Positions 32,568 through 40,312 of a stretch of DNA of 64,000 bases are shown in pieces; position 1 is the first letter of the stretch, and every line of letters begins with the position of its first letter. Source of the stretch: Gammaproteobacteria bacterium (GTDB lineage Bacteria > Pseudomonadota > Gammaproteobacteria > JADZEE01). Below the pieces are notes generated by a model. That model ran no database searches. It was not told the origin of the DNA and saw only the letters and a list, made by a program, of their open reading frames with translations. The translations under genes and the position numbers were made by a program. The stretch spans positions 62,001 through 126,000 of the forward strand of contig JADZEE010000091.1 of NCBI GenBank assembly GCA_020850735.1. Direction: 5' to 3'.

Positions 32568-33481
32568 CGGTCCAGACCCGCGCGCGCGGCGCCCAACTGT
32601 TCCACCGCATCGGCGGCGTATGTTCCGCCGCACAACCACAGCGTCTGCGACACGACCACGGCGCGTTCGGCCGCCGCGCCGCCGCCGGCGCGCGCCAGGG
32701 CGCTGAGCGCCGGGTGACGCATCCAGGCATGTGCCAGCGACGGCTGCGCCGGCGCCCGCTCGATCCACACCAGCAGGTCGGGCGCGGCGGCGACAACGGT
32801 CTCGAGGTCGATGAAGCCCGAGCGGCGCCAGCCGAGCGCGGGGGCCAGGTTCTCGAATCCCGCGCGTGCCAGCAGCTCATCGAGCAGCGAATCCGCGCCC
32901 AGTGTGTAACCGTTCGGCCCGAGCGCGAGCGCGGTCGGCCGCGGCGCACGCGCGGGCACCGTCGCGGCGAGCCGGCGATCCATGCGCGCGAGCAGGGCGC
33001 GCGCGCGCTGCGCCTCACCCAGCACGCCGGCCAGGTGCAGGAACCGGGCGCGGAAGTCGGCGAGGCGGCGCACGGAAGCGACCGTCAGCACCGGGTAGCC
33101 GAGCTTTTGCAGCAGCGCTGTCGCGCCGCCCGCGGCCTCGCTGCCGACCAGCACGAGATCCGGGCCGAGCGGCAGGATCTCCTCGACTCGGCCGTGATTG
33201 AGCGCGAGCCCGCCAGCGGCGAGCCGGCGCACCCGGGCGGCAAACGGTGACAGTGTCGCGTCGCCGGACAGGAAGGTGAGCGAGGCGATCCGGGCGGGCT
33301 CCACCAGCTCGAGCAACAGCGAATCGGCACACAGGTTGAGCGAGACGATCCGCTGCGCGCCCGCCGTGGCGGTAGCCGTTGCCGCGAACGCGATACACGC
33401 GGCGAGCACGGCTGTGGCGGCCGCGCACCGTGAGGGTCTGCCGGAACGTCCGGCGGCAAGGGGATCCTGGGCGACAGACAT
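32564..33481 (-). CDS. btuF: Cobalamin-binding periplasmic protein (BtuF-like)
   Basis: The substrate-binding component of the B12 importer. The 305-residue protein has a signal peptide (about 1-42, hydrophobic core AATAVLAACIAFAATATATAGA) and a two-lobed class III binding fold joined by a long helix. Typical segments are RIVSLNLCADSLLLEL at the start of lobe one and a stretch around ALGPNGYTLGADSLLDELL in lobe two. It is first in btuF-btuC-btuD and directly preceded by a cobalamin riboswitch, which supports B12 over a siderophore as ligand. Confidence 0.9.
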   Translation of the reverse strand: MSVAQDPLAAGRSGRPSRCAAATAVLAACIAFAATATATAGAQRIVSLNLCADSLLLELVEPARIASLTFLSGDATLSPFAARVRRLAAGGLALNHGRVEEILPLGPDLVLVGSEAAGGATALLQKLGYPVLTVASVRRLADFRARFLHLAGVLGEAQRARALLARMDRRLAATVPARAPRPTALALGPNGYTLGADSLLDELLARAGFENLAPALGWRRSGFIDLETVVAAAPDLLVWIERAPAQPSLAHAWMRHPALSALARAGGGAAAERAVVVSQTLWLCGGTYAADAVEQLGAARAGLDR

Positions 33482-33517
33482 CTTTCCCGGCCGCCCGCCG
33501 CGGCCTCGAAATGGACG

Positions 33518-33745
33518 GATACCCAGGCCGGTCTCCGGACTCGCGAGCTCGAGTCATTTGGTCCGGATCGCTCGTCTGCGACCCGATCCCGCTCGCCTAC
33601 CGTTGCGGGGGCAGTACCGGCATGGCGTTCGCCCGGCGTACCGACTCCCCGACTCGATGGCGGCGGAGCCGGCGCAGCTGCGCCCGCGCACCGGTTTCCC
33701 GTACACGTCCGCCCGTGACGACGGGCGGAGCACCTGGACCGATAT
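33518..33745 (-). ncRNA. Cobalamin riboswitch upstream of btuF
   Basis: On the minus strand the conserved elements appear in order: CCAGGTGC (about 33737-33730), ACGGGAAACCGGTGCG, TACTGCCCCCGCAACGGTA (about 33616-33598), and the B12 box GAGTCCGGAGACCGGCCTGGG (about 33544-33524). The B12 box lies about 45 bases before the btuF ATG (33481), so control could act on ribosome access. The core is similar to the btuB riboswitch but peripheral stems differ, so it is a separate element and not a recent duplicate. It fills the 353-base gap between btuF and prsT. Confidence 0.93.
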
Positions 33746-33834
33746 GGCGCGGGACTGTACTGCTTGCGCCGCCGGGGTGTCAAAATGGTGTCCCGAGACG
33801 GGGCGACCCGAAGGACCAGGAAGGGACCACCGCA

Positions 33835-36615
33835 ATGACCCGAAGCAACCGCACCACACTGTATGGCGTCGCGCTGCTCAGCGCCTGCCTGCTGCTCACC
33901 GGCTGCAGCGACGATCCCGCCGCCGAGGCCCGGGCGCACATGGCCAAGGCGGAACGGTTCCGCGCCGCCGGGGATCTGAACGCGGTGGTGATCGAGTACA
34001 AGAACGCGCTGCAGGCCCAGCCGGACAATGCCGAGGCCCGCTGGCGCCTCGGCCAGACCTATCTCGCGCTCGGTCAGTCCGCGCCGGCGGTCAAAGAGCT
34101 CGAGCGCGCCCTGCCGCTCGCGCGGGAACAACCGCAGATCGTGCTGGAGCTCGTGCGCGCGCGCTTGCTCAAGGGCGAGTTCGACAAGGCGCTGGCGGAT
34201 CTCGCCGGTTACCGCGGCGAACGCAATGCCGAGGTGCTGGCGCTCGAAGGCCAGGCGAAAATGGGGCTCGGTGCCACGGACGAGGCGCGCGCCCTGCTGC
34301 AGAACGCAGCCGACGAGGATCCCGAGGCCGCCGAGGCCCGCCTCGGGCTCGCCCGCCTCGCCCTGTCGCAGCGCGATCTGGAAGGCGCGGAGCAGGAGAT
34401 CGAAGCCGCCCTGGCGGCCGATCCCGCCAATCTCGACGCCCTGCTGCTCAAGGGCGACCTGGCGCTGGCGCGCGGCCGCATCGACGATGCCGCGACGACG
34501 TTCCGCACGGCGCTCGAATCGGCGCCGGGCAATCCGGGCGCACTGGCCGGACTCGCCCAGGCGCAGCTCGCCCGCCAGGAGCTCGACGCCGCAGCCGCGA
34601 CCATCGCGCAGGTCGCCAAGGCCGCACCCGGCGCACCGATGACGCGTTTCCTGCAAGGTGTGCTCGCCTACTCGCACGAGGACTGGGAGCAGGCCAAGAA
34701 CGCGTTCATGGAAGTCCTGAACGTCATGCCCAGTCACGCCCAGAGCATGCTGCTGCTCGGCCACGCCACCTACATGCGTGGTGAATACCAGCAGGCCGAA
34801 GAAGTGCTGCGCCGCTTCGATACCGCCTTTCCGCACCATCCGCAGGCGGTGAAGCTGCTCGCCTCGGTGCTGCTGCGACTCGACCGCCCGAAAGAGGCTG
34901 TGGCCATGCTCGAGTCCCTGGAAGACAACGGCGCCGAGCAGGACGCGGGTTATCTCGCGCTCATGAGCTACGCCCAGTACGCGGCCGGCGACGCCGCCAA
35001 GGGTCGCGAATACATCGAGAAGGCCCAGGCGCTGGCACCGGATTCGGCCCTGCTGCAGACCCAGCGCGCGGTCGGCGATCTGGCCAGCGGCCAGCTCGAT
35101 GCCGCCATCGCGGGACTGCAAGCCGCCACCGAAGCGGCACCGGAGCTGGCCCAGGCACGCACGCTGCTCACCTACGCGCACCTGCGTCGCGGCGATCACC
35201 AGGCGGCGCTCGACGCTGCCCGCGCGCTGGTGGAACAGCATCCCGACGACGCCCTGTCGCACAATCTGCTCGGCGCCGCGCTCGCTACGGCCGGCAACGG
35301 CGACGAAGCCCGCGCGGCGTTCGAGCGTGCCCTCGCCCTCGACCCGAAATTCACGCCGGCGCTCCTGAACGAGGGCGCGCTCGCGTTGCAGGAAAAGGAC
35401 CTCGATACCGCCCGGCAACGCTATCAGGCGGTGCTGAAAATCAACGATGGCAACACGGCCGCCCTGCTCGGCCTCGCACGCATCGCCGACCGCGAGGGTG
35501 ACATGCCCGGCGCCATCGCCTGGGTCGAGCAGGCCGCCAAGTCCAATCCCAAGGCCGTCGAGCCACGGCTCATCCTGGCGCAGACCTATCTGCGCAACGG
35601 CGACATCCCCCGTGCGCTCGTCCTGGCCCAGGAGGCGAGCGATATCGCGCCCAAGGCGCCACAGTCCCGTTTCCTGCTCGGTCAGGCGCAGCTCGCGAGC
35701 AACCGGCCCGATCTCGCGTATGAGACGTTCAGCGCGCTGCAGAAGGATCGGCCCGACGCCGTCGGTGTCACCCTCAAGCTCGCGCACGCGGCGCGTGCCA
35801 CGGGCAAGCTCGACGAAGCCCGCAGCGCCTACCGCAAGGTGCTCGACCAAACGCCCGGCACGCTGGAGGCCCTGTGGGGGTTGTTTGCGCTCGAGGTGGG
35901 CAAGCGCGATTTCGATGCCGCCCGCGCGCTCGCCGGGCAGATGCGCGAGCAGCAGCCCGAGCGGGCCGATGCCGACGTCGCGCTCGGTGATCTGGCCAGC
36001 GCCCAGGGCCAGTACACGGAAGCGGCGGCAGCCTACCAGGCGGCACTCACGCGGGCAGCCAACCCGCTGGTCGTCATCAAGCGCTCGCAGGCGCAGCGGC
36101 AAAGCGGCGACAGCGCCGGCGCCCGCAGCACGCTGGCCGACTGGGTCCAGGCGCACCCCGACGACATCGGCGTGCAGATGGCGCTGGCGATGAGTGATCA
36201 GCAGTCCGGCGATGACGCCCGGGCGATCGAACAGTACGAGGCGACGCTGCAGAAGTCCCCCGACAATCCGGTCGTGCTGAACAACCTGGCCTGGCTCTAC
36301 GATCAGAAGGGCGACAAACGCGCCGTGGAAGTTGCCGAGCGTGCCTACCGCACCGCCCCCAAGAGCCCCGAGATCGCCGACACCTACGGCTGGATCCTGG
36401 TGCGCCACGGGAAGGTGGAACGCGGGACCCAGCTGCTGGAGAAAGCCGCCGAACAGATGCCCGGCAACCCGGACATCCAATACCACCTCGCAGCCAGCCT
36501 CGCGCGGGTCGGCCAGGACGAGAGGGCAAAAAAAATCCTTGGGGCGCTGCTCGACGACGACACGCCGTTCAGCGAACGTGCCGAAGCCGAGAAGCTGCTC
36601 GCCGACCTGCAGTGA
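33835..36615 (+). CDS. prsT: PEP-CTERM/XrtA-system TPR-repeat lipoprotein PrsT
   Basis: A 926-residue lipoprotein with signal peptide and lipobox LLLTGC (Cys24), followed almost entirely by tetratricopeptide repeats of about 34 residues to the C-terminus. Length, the early DPAAEARAHMAKAERFRAAG segment and the final TPRs match the PrsT family associated with exosortase/PEP-CTERM exopolysaccharide loci. The ATG at 33835 follows AGGAAGGGA. In other bacteria the gene sits within the polysaccharide cluster; here it is alone between btuF (divergent) and the Rhs island. Its partners must be elsewhere or absent. A general role as a TPR scaffold at the outer membrane or periplasm is inferred. Confidence 0.88.
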   Translation: MTRSNRTTLYGVALLSACLLLTGCSDDPAAEARAHMAKAERFRAAGDLNAVVIEYKNALQAQPDNAEARWRLGQTYLALGQSAPAVKELERALPLAREQPQIVLELVRARLLKGEFDKALADLAGYRGERNAEVLALEGQAKMGLGATDEARALLQNAADEDPEAAEARLGLARLALSQRDLEGAEQEIEAALAADPANLDALLLKGDLALARGRIDDAATTFRTALESAPGNPGALAGLAQAQLARQELDAAAATIAQVAKAAPGAPMTRFLQGVLAYSHEDWEQAKNAFMEVLNVMPSHAQSMLLLGHATYMRGEYQQAEEVLRRFDTAFPHHPQAVKLLASVLLRLDRPKEAVAMLESLEDNGAEQDAGYLALMSYAQYAAGDAAKGREYIEKAQALAPDSALLQTQRAVGDLASGQLDAAIAGLQAATEAAPELAQARTLLTYAHLRRGDHQAALDAARALVEQHPDDALSHNLLGAALATAGNGDEARAAFERALALDPKFTPALLNEGALALQEKDLDTARQRYQAVLKINDGNTAALLGLARIADREGDMPGAIAWVEQAAKSNPKAVEPRLILAQTYLRNGDIPRALVLAQEASDIAPKAPQSRFLLGQAQLASNRPDLAYETFSALQKDRPDAVGVTLKLAHAARATGKLDEARSAYRKVLDQTPGTLEALWGLFALEVGKRDFDAARALAGQMREQQPERADADVALGDLASAQGQYTEAAAAYQAALTRAANPLVVIKRSQAQRQSGDSAGARSTLADWVQAHPDDIGVQMALAMSDQQSGDDARAIEQYEATLQKSPDNPVVLNNLAWLYDQKGDKRAVEVAERAYRTAPKSPEIADTYGWILVRHGKVERGTQLLEKAAEQMPGNPDIQYHLAASLARVGQDERAKKILGALLDDDTPFSERAEAEKLLADLQ

Positions 36616-36617
36616 GC

Positions 36618-36630
36618 AGTTGCGGGGACA
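36618..36630. repeat. Terminal repeat remnant, inverted with respect to 38375-38387
   Basis: AGTTGCGGGGACA at this position is the reverse complement of TGTCCCCGCAACT at 38375-38387. The same sequence also ends the repeat at 40772-40971. It follows the prsT stop by a few bases and marks the left limit of the lower-GC Rhs remnant, so it is probably an old mobile-element terminus. Confidence 0.55.
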
Positions 36631-36663
36631 CCCCTCACGGAAGCTTCTCGCCGTTGATCGAGA

Positions 36664-37152
36664 TTACGCTGAGTTGGCCGAATTGATCGGCAACCGATTC
36701 CTGTTCTGGATGAAACAAGAAAGGTGCGCGTCGCCCAGGCGAACATGAATCACAGTGTAACGATACCCAGGCTTGTCGCCGGGCTCGATAGATTCCACCG
36801 CGGCGTCGTTCGACATTTCTCCGATCTTTGCCCTTACGAACTCGTAGAACCTCGAGGGTCTGTTCACGTTGTAACCGCCCGCCGTGTAGTCGTCGGCGCA
36901 CACTGCGTGAGGCAGCCCAGTCTCATCGCACGTCTTTACCGCGTAAGAGAGCTCTCGCTCCAGCCCCTTGCCGTCAAATCTCTCATGCACGCTCATCGCG
37001 GGCGGTGCCTCGGGTGCTGGAACCAAGGATAAGAAATCGTCTATCAGTTCTTCATATTTGCGTCGATCTATCTCGTTGCTTGCGGGGCATGCACCGGTTG
37101 CGAGCCAGAATATCCCAATAGAGGCGATACGAAGCTTAGTGAACAATGACAT
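36664..37152 (-). CDS. Exported hypothetical protein, probable immunity protein of the Rhs toxin
   Basis: A 162-residue protein from ATG 37152 (a GTG start five codons upstream is possible). It has an N-terminal signal sequence (LRIASIGIFWLATGACPAS), with a cysteine that may be a weak lipobox, and an acidic mature part containing ELIDDFLSLVP. I recognise no family. It starts within the 3' end of the Rhs-linked toxin reading frame, with a 17-base overlap, as toxin-immunity pairs often do. It is clearly poorer in GC than its neighbours. Periplasmic export matches a toxin that acts on the cell wall. The immunity role is inferred from context alone. Confidence 0.6.
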   Translation of the reverse strand: MSLFTKLRIASIGIFWLATGACPASNEIDRRKYEELIDDFLSLVPAPEAPPAMSVHERFDGKGLERELSYAVKTCDETGLPHAVCADDYTAGGYNVNRPSRFYEFVRAKIGEMSNDAAVESIEPGDKPGYRYTVIHVRLGDAHLSCFIQNRNRLPINSANSA

Positions 37153-37818
37153 CCCACCATGCTCCACTTAGTGCGTCTATTGCACTCGATGTTTCGCCCA
37201 TCACACCCATGCATCCAGCCGTTCCAGGTGTGCCACCGTCCGGATGAATTCCGAAACCGGATCTGGTTGTCGGAAACAGCGGACGTATCGGAAACCACCA
37301 GCAGTTGGATATTGGGTCGCAGTACGATTCTTGACTCGGATGGGAACTCGGAACGTCGACCGGTCGCCCGATGGTTGGCCGATAGTCTGCGCTTGCAAGT
37401 GCGCCGTCGCCGAAGCGTCCGGCGCCGGCCGGAAACGATGCGACATTCCCGTCTGGTCGAACAACGTTCACAACGCCCGCCGACCGCGAGAAAATCGTAC
37501 CTTCCAGGCCAAGCGGATCGACAAAGCGCAGCGGATTGGCACTGGCGTGGACGTTGGGATTCATCCCCCCGCCAGCCCGATCGGGTCCGGCTGGATGTAC
37601 CGGCCAGTGGTCGGGTCGTAGTCCCGGTAGTAGCTGTAATGCGACCCCGTCTCCGCGTCGAAGTAGTGCCCTGGCAAACGCAGATTGAAATCCACTGTCG
37701 AGGCCGGATCCACCGTGGCGTGCCCGAAGGGCTCGTAATCGGCCCGCCACACCGCTGTGCCGGTACTGCCGCTCAGCGCCCGCGGCGTTCCAAGATGGTC
37801 GGTGTGTACCTAAGACGT
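37136..37818 (-). pseudogene. Rhs core fragment with L,D-transpeptidase-like C-terminal toxin domain, frameshifted
   Basis: From about 37818 one frame encodes the end of an Rhs/YD-repeat core: HTDHLGTPRALSG, then YYRDYDPTTGRYIQPDPIGL. That frame stops just after a run of six G (37565-37570, minus strand). The next frame continues seamlessly with NPNVHASANPLRFVDPLGLEG, the Rhs junction motif, then a ~115-residue variable domain. Seven Gs would restore one frame. The tail contains RSGFGIHPDGGTPGTAGCMG, a His-to-Gly-Cys pattern reminiscent of L,D-transpeptidase-like effector domains. No long Rhs shell precedes it, so this is a 5'-truncated or orphan Rhs tip. It is followed by the putative immunity gene. 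Confidence 0.7.
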
Positions 37819-37881
37819 CTTTGCACAAACGGTGGGCGCAATCACGCCAGCGATCAGCAAACACAGGTATCGGGTGATCAT
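37810..37881 (-). pseudogene. Signal-peptide stub, 23 codons, probable remnant of an older immunity gene
   Basis: A short frame encoding MITRYLCLLIAGVIAPTVCA and three more residues, then TAG. It is preceded by GGAGG eight bases before its ATG. The product is almost exactly a secretion signal with its cleavage site, and it is abruptly joined to the Rhs core tail in the same frame after the stop. Its ribosome binding site overlaps the stop of the preceding minus-strand frame (37889), the spacing expected for a toxin-immunity pair. I read it as the 5' end of an exported protein whose remainder was lost. Confidence 0.5.
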
Positions 37882-37888
37882 TGCAGTG

Positions 37889-38137
37889 TCACCTCCCCAT
37901 CGCGCGTTTGACGGCTACTCCCGGTACACCGGCGTGCAGCGGCGGCGTGAGGGTTCGCCGTGCCCGGGCGATCTCGGCCTCGCTGGGACAAAGCGTAGCC
38001 GTGTCCTGGCCATAAAGCGTCACCCATTTGGGGTATGTCGGGCCTGCGTTCGATGGTGCGCTGCCGAATAGTCGCCAGGGAGCCGGAGCATTTCCCTGAA
38101 CGGGCAGAGGCGTCGCGGGCCCGCGGCCTGCCTTCAT
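37889..38137 (-). CDS. Unrecognised short reading frame upstream of the Rhs fragment
   Basis: A frame of up to 82 codons. The second half (from about residue 33, PTYPKWVTLYGQDTATLC) looks more protein-like than the first. Its stop lies inside the ribosome binding site of the signal-peptide stub eight bases downstream. It may be the 3' end of an older Rhs-type toxin whose immunity gene was truncated. No family is recognised, and it could be non-coding. Confidence 0.3.
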   Translation of the reverse strand: MKAGRGPATPLPVQGNAPAPWRLFGSAPSNAGPTYPKWVTLYGQDTATLCPSEAEIARARRTLTPPLHAGVPGVAVKRAMGR

Positions 38138-38172
38138 CGGCAGTCCGGGTGACGTCCGCGCGACAGTCTACT

Positions 38173-38387
38173 CGGCGCCGAAAACGCCGCTACGAACGCA
38201 AGGAGGCAGGTGTGACCGGAAATGGTGAAGCAGGTCCGCTGACGCCGGTTGCCACGCCGGGTGGCGTGATGCGGGCAGTCGGGGACGACGATCCGGGCCA
38301 TCCTGGCCATGGTTCCACTCCTGGGGCTGGCGCTCGCGATCCTGAAACCAACCACGCCGCCGAGTTGAGTAAACTGTCCCCGCAACT
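38173..38387 (-). mobile_element. REP-associated tyrosine transposase relic, copy A
   Basis: On the minus strand this ~215-base unit encodes only the first ~25 residues of a RAYT/TnpA-REP transposase (MARIVVPDCPHHATRRGNRRQ), then loses similarity and ends with a segment shared with copy B (GCGTTCGTAGCGGCGTTTTCGGCG region). The catalytic HUH and tyrosine parts are missing. The outer end is TGTCCCCGCAACT (38375-38387). It is a non-autonomous, MITE-like derivative and lies immediately before the cresol-dehydrogenase-like operon, 16 bases from its start codon. Confidence 0.75.
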
Positions 38388-38402
38388 CCCCAGGAGCACA
38401 TT

Positions 38403-39962
38403 ATGGACGCACCGCTACCACCTGGTGTAAGCCGGGCGAGCTTCGACAAGGCCTTGCACGAGTTCGCCGACATCGTCGGCAGCCGCTGGGCCTCGTCATC
38501 GCGCGAAGACCGCGAAACCTATCACGACGCCTTCAACGCCGGCGACCCGCTGGAGTTCGTCTCCGGCGGTTTCGTGGCCCCGGCGGACGTCGCCGAAGTC
38601 CAGGCTGTCGTGCGCGCGGCCGGCCGCTACGGCGTGCCGCTGTGGCCGGTCTCGGCCGGCAAGAACCTCGCCTATGGCGGCGCTGCACCACTGGTGCCGG
38701 GCACCGTGGTGCTCGATCTGAAACGCATGAACCGCATTCTCGAGGTCAACGAGGACCTCGCCTACGCCTTCGTCGAGCCCGGGGTCAGTTTCTTCGACCT
38801 CCACCGCCACCTGCGCGAGAACGGAATCAAGTTGTGGATGTCCGTGCCCGGTCCCGGCTGGGGCAGCATCGTCGGCAACGGCCTGGAACGCGGTATCGGC
38901 TACGGCTACTACAGCGATCATTTCGGCACCTCGGCGGGAATCGAAGTCGTACTGCCGGACGGTGAGCTGCTGCGGCTCGGCATGGGCGCGATGGCCAACA
39001 GCAACTCGTGGCCGTTACTGAACTATGGTTACGGGCCGTCTCTGGACGGCATGTTTACGCAGTCCAACTACGGGGTCGTGACCAAGATGTCACGCTTCCT
39101 ACTGCCCGAGCCCGAAAGCTACCTGAGCTGCGAGGTGAACTGCCGCTACGATGCCGGCCTCGAAGCCCTGATCGATACCCTTCGTCCATTTCAGCTCGAG
39201 GAAACCATTCGCAATCCGGTGGTGATCACGCACGCTCTGCTGGTCGCCTCGTTCCTGTCGGTGCGCAGTGACTGGTACGACGGTAACGGCCCGGTGCCGG
39301 ACGCAGTACTCGATGCCATACAGGAGAAACTCAAGCTCGGACGCTGGAACGCCTCGTTCGCGCTCTATGGCAGCGAACGGAAAGTCGACGATAGCTGGCA
39401 GCGCATCAAGCAGGCCGTCAGCTCGATAGACGGTGTGGAACTCGCCGAGCGGCGCTATCACCCAGGCGATCCCATCGTGCATCCACGCGACCAGAGCCAG
39501 GCCGGCATTCCCAACCTCGCCGAGTTCAGCCTCGCCAACTGGTACGGCTCTGGAGGGCACATCGATTTCTCGCCGGTGGGGCCGGCAACCGGCAAGCACG
39601 CGCGCATTATGGTCGACCGCGCACGGCGCAGAATACAGGGTTTCGGTTTCGACCATCTGTCGGGTTTCTACTGCGACAAGCGCGTGATGCGTTACATCAA
39701 CACCATCGTATTCCGCAAGGATGATGCCGCTGAGCTTGCCCGCGTGCGCGACATGTTCGGTCTGCTGATCACCGACCTCGCCGAGGGCGGCTACGGCGAG
39801 TACCGCACCCATCTCGCCTACATGGACGCCGTCGCGAGCACCTATGACTTCAACGATCACGCCATGCGCCGCTTCCAGGAACGACTCAAGAACGCCATCG
39901 ATCCCAAGGGCATCATTGCGCCCGGCAAATCAGGCGTGTGGCCGCGGGGGTACCGGGCATGA
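38403..39962 (+). CDS. p-Cresol methylhydroxylase-like flavoprotein (VAO/PCMH family)
   Basis: A 519-residue FAD-linked oxidase of the vanillyl-alcohol-oxidase/PCMH family, closest in layout to PchF or eugenol hydroxylase flavoprotein subunits. It has the FAD-binding domain (PLWPVSAGKNLAYGG, then GPGWGSIVGNGLERGIGYG) and the cap domain with substrate pocket; it ends DPKGIIAPGKSGVWP. Such enzymes oxidise 4-alkylphenols by hydride abstraction and water addition and pass electrons to a cytochrome c partner. Consistent with that, a cytochrome gene overlaps its stop (ATGA). AGGAG precedes the ATG. The exact phenol substrate and the covalent flavin residue cannot be assigned from the sequence. Confidence 0.88.
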   Translation: MDAPLPPGVSRASFDKALHEFADIVGSRWASSSREDRETYHDAFNAGDPLEFVSGGFVAPADVAEVQAVVRAAGRYGVPLWPVSAGKNLAYGGAAPLVPGTVVLDLKRMNRILEVNEDLAYAFVEPGVSFFDLHRHLRENGIKLWMSVPGPGWGSIVGNGLERGIGYGYYSDHFGTSAGIEVVLPDGELLRLGMGAMANSNSWPLLNYGYGPSLDGMFTQSNYGVVTKMSRFLLPEPESYLSCEVNCRYDAGLEALIDTLRPFQLEETIRNPVVITHALLVASFLSVRSDWYDGNGPVPDAVLDAIQEKLKLGRWNASFALYGSERKVDDSWQRIKQAVSSIDGVELAERRYHPGDPIVHPRDQSQAGIPNLAEFSLANWYGSGGHIDFSPVGPATGKHARIMVDRARRRIQGFGFDHLSGFYCDKRVMRYINTIVFRKDDAAELARVRDMFGLLITDLAEGGYGEYRTHLAYMDAVASTYDFNDHAMRRFQERLKNAIDPKGIIAPGKSGVWPRGYRA

Positions 39963-40312
39963 AGATACGTTCAACCCGTTTGCGGGCACCGCTTGCAGTG
40001 CTGTGCTGCCTGTCGTTCATGACCGCAACCGATGCCACAGGCGGGGGCGACGGCGCTGCGGTCTTCTCGCGCTGGTGTGCGGGCTGTCACAGCGATACAC
40101 CGTTTTCGCCCGGCACGGTGGCACTACGCGCGACACGCGGTGACGCGGGCGCAGTGATCGAAAATCGCCACGATCTCACATCCGACTACGTCGAAAACAT
40201 CGTGCGCAAGGGCCGCGCGGGCATGCCCTCGTTCCGGCGCACTGAAATCAGCGATGACGAACTTGGTGCGCTGGCGGCCTACCTGAGCACGCGCGAGGAG
40301 GCGCAACCATGA
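39959..40312 (+). CDS. Periplasmic c-type cytochrome subunit (PchC-like)
   Basis: A 117-residue protein with a signal peptide (residues 1-27), a single haem-binding motif CAGCH (Cys40, Cys43, His44) and a likely axial methionine, Met89, in RAGMPSF. Small class I cytochromes of this size are the electron acceptor subunit of p-cresol methylhydroxylase. The ATG overlaps the flavoprotein stop, and its own stop overlaps the next start, so the three genes form one translationally coupled operon. Confidence 0.9.
   Translation: MKIRSTRLRAPLAVLCCLSFMTATDATGGGDGAAVFSRWCAGCHSDTPFSPGTVALRATRGDAGAVIENRHDLTSDYVENIVRKGRAGMPSFRRTEISDDELGALAAYLSTREEAQP

Noticed and set aside
31563..33481. Siderophore (FecBCD-like) instead of cobalamin transporter
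   Set aside because: The protein families overlap, but the directly upstream B12 riboswitch and the adjoining btuB and adenosyltransferase genes make cobalamin far more likely.
33085..36486. Minus-strand open frame of 1133 codons opposite prsT
   Set aside because: Antisense shadow of the TPR repeats; no lipobox or family motif, whereas prsT on the plus strand is complete.
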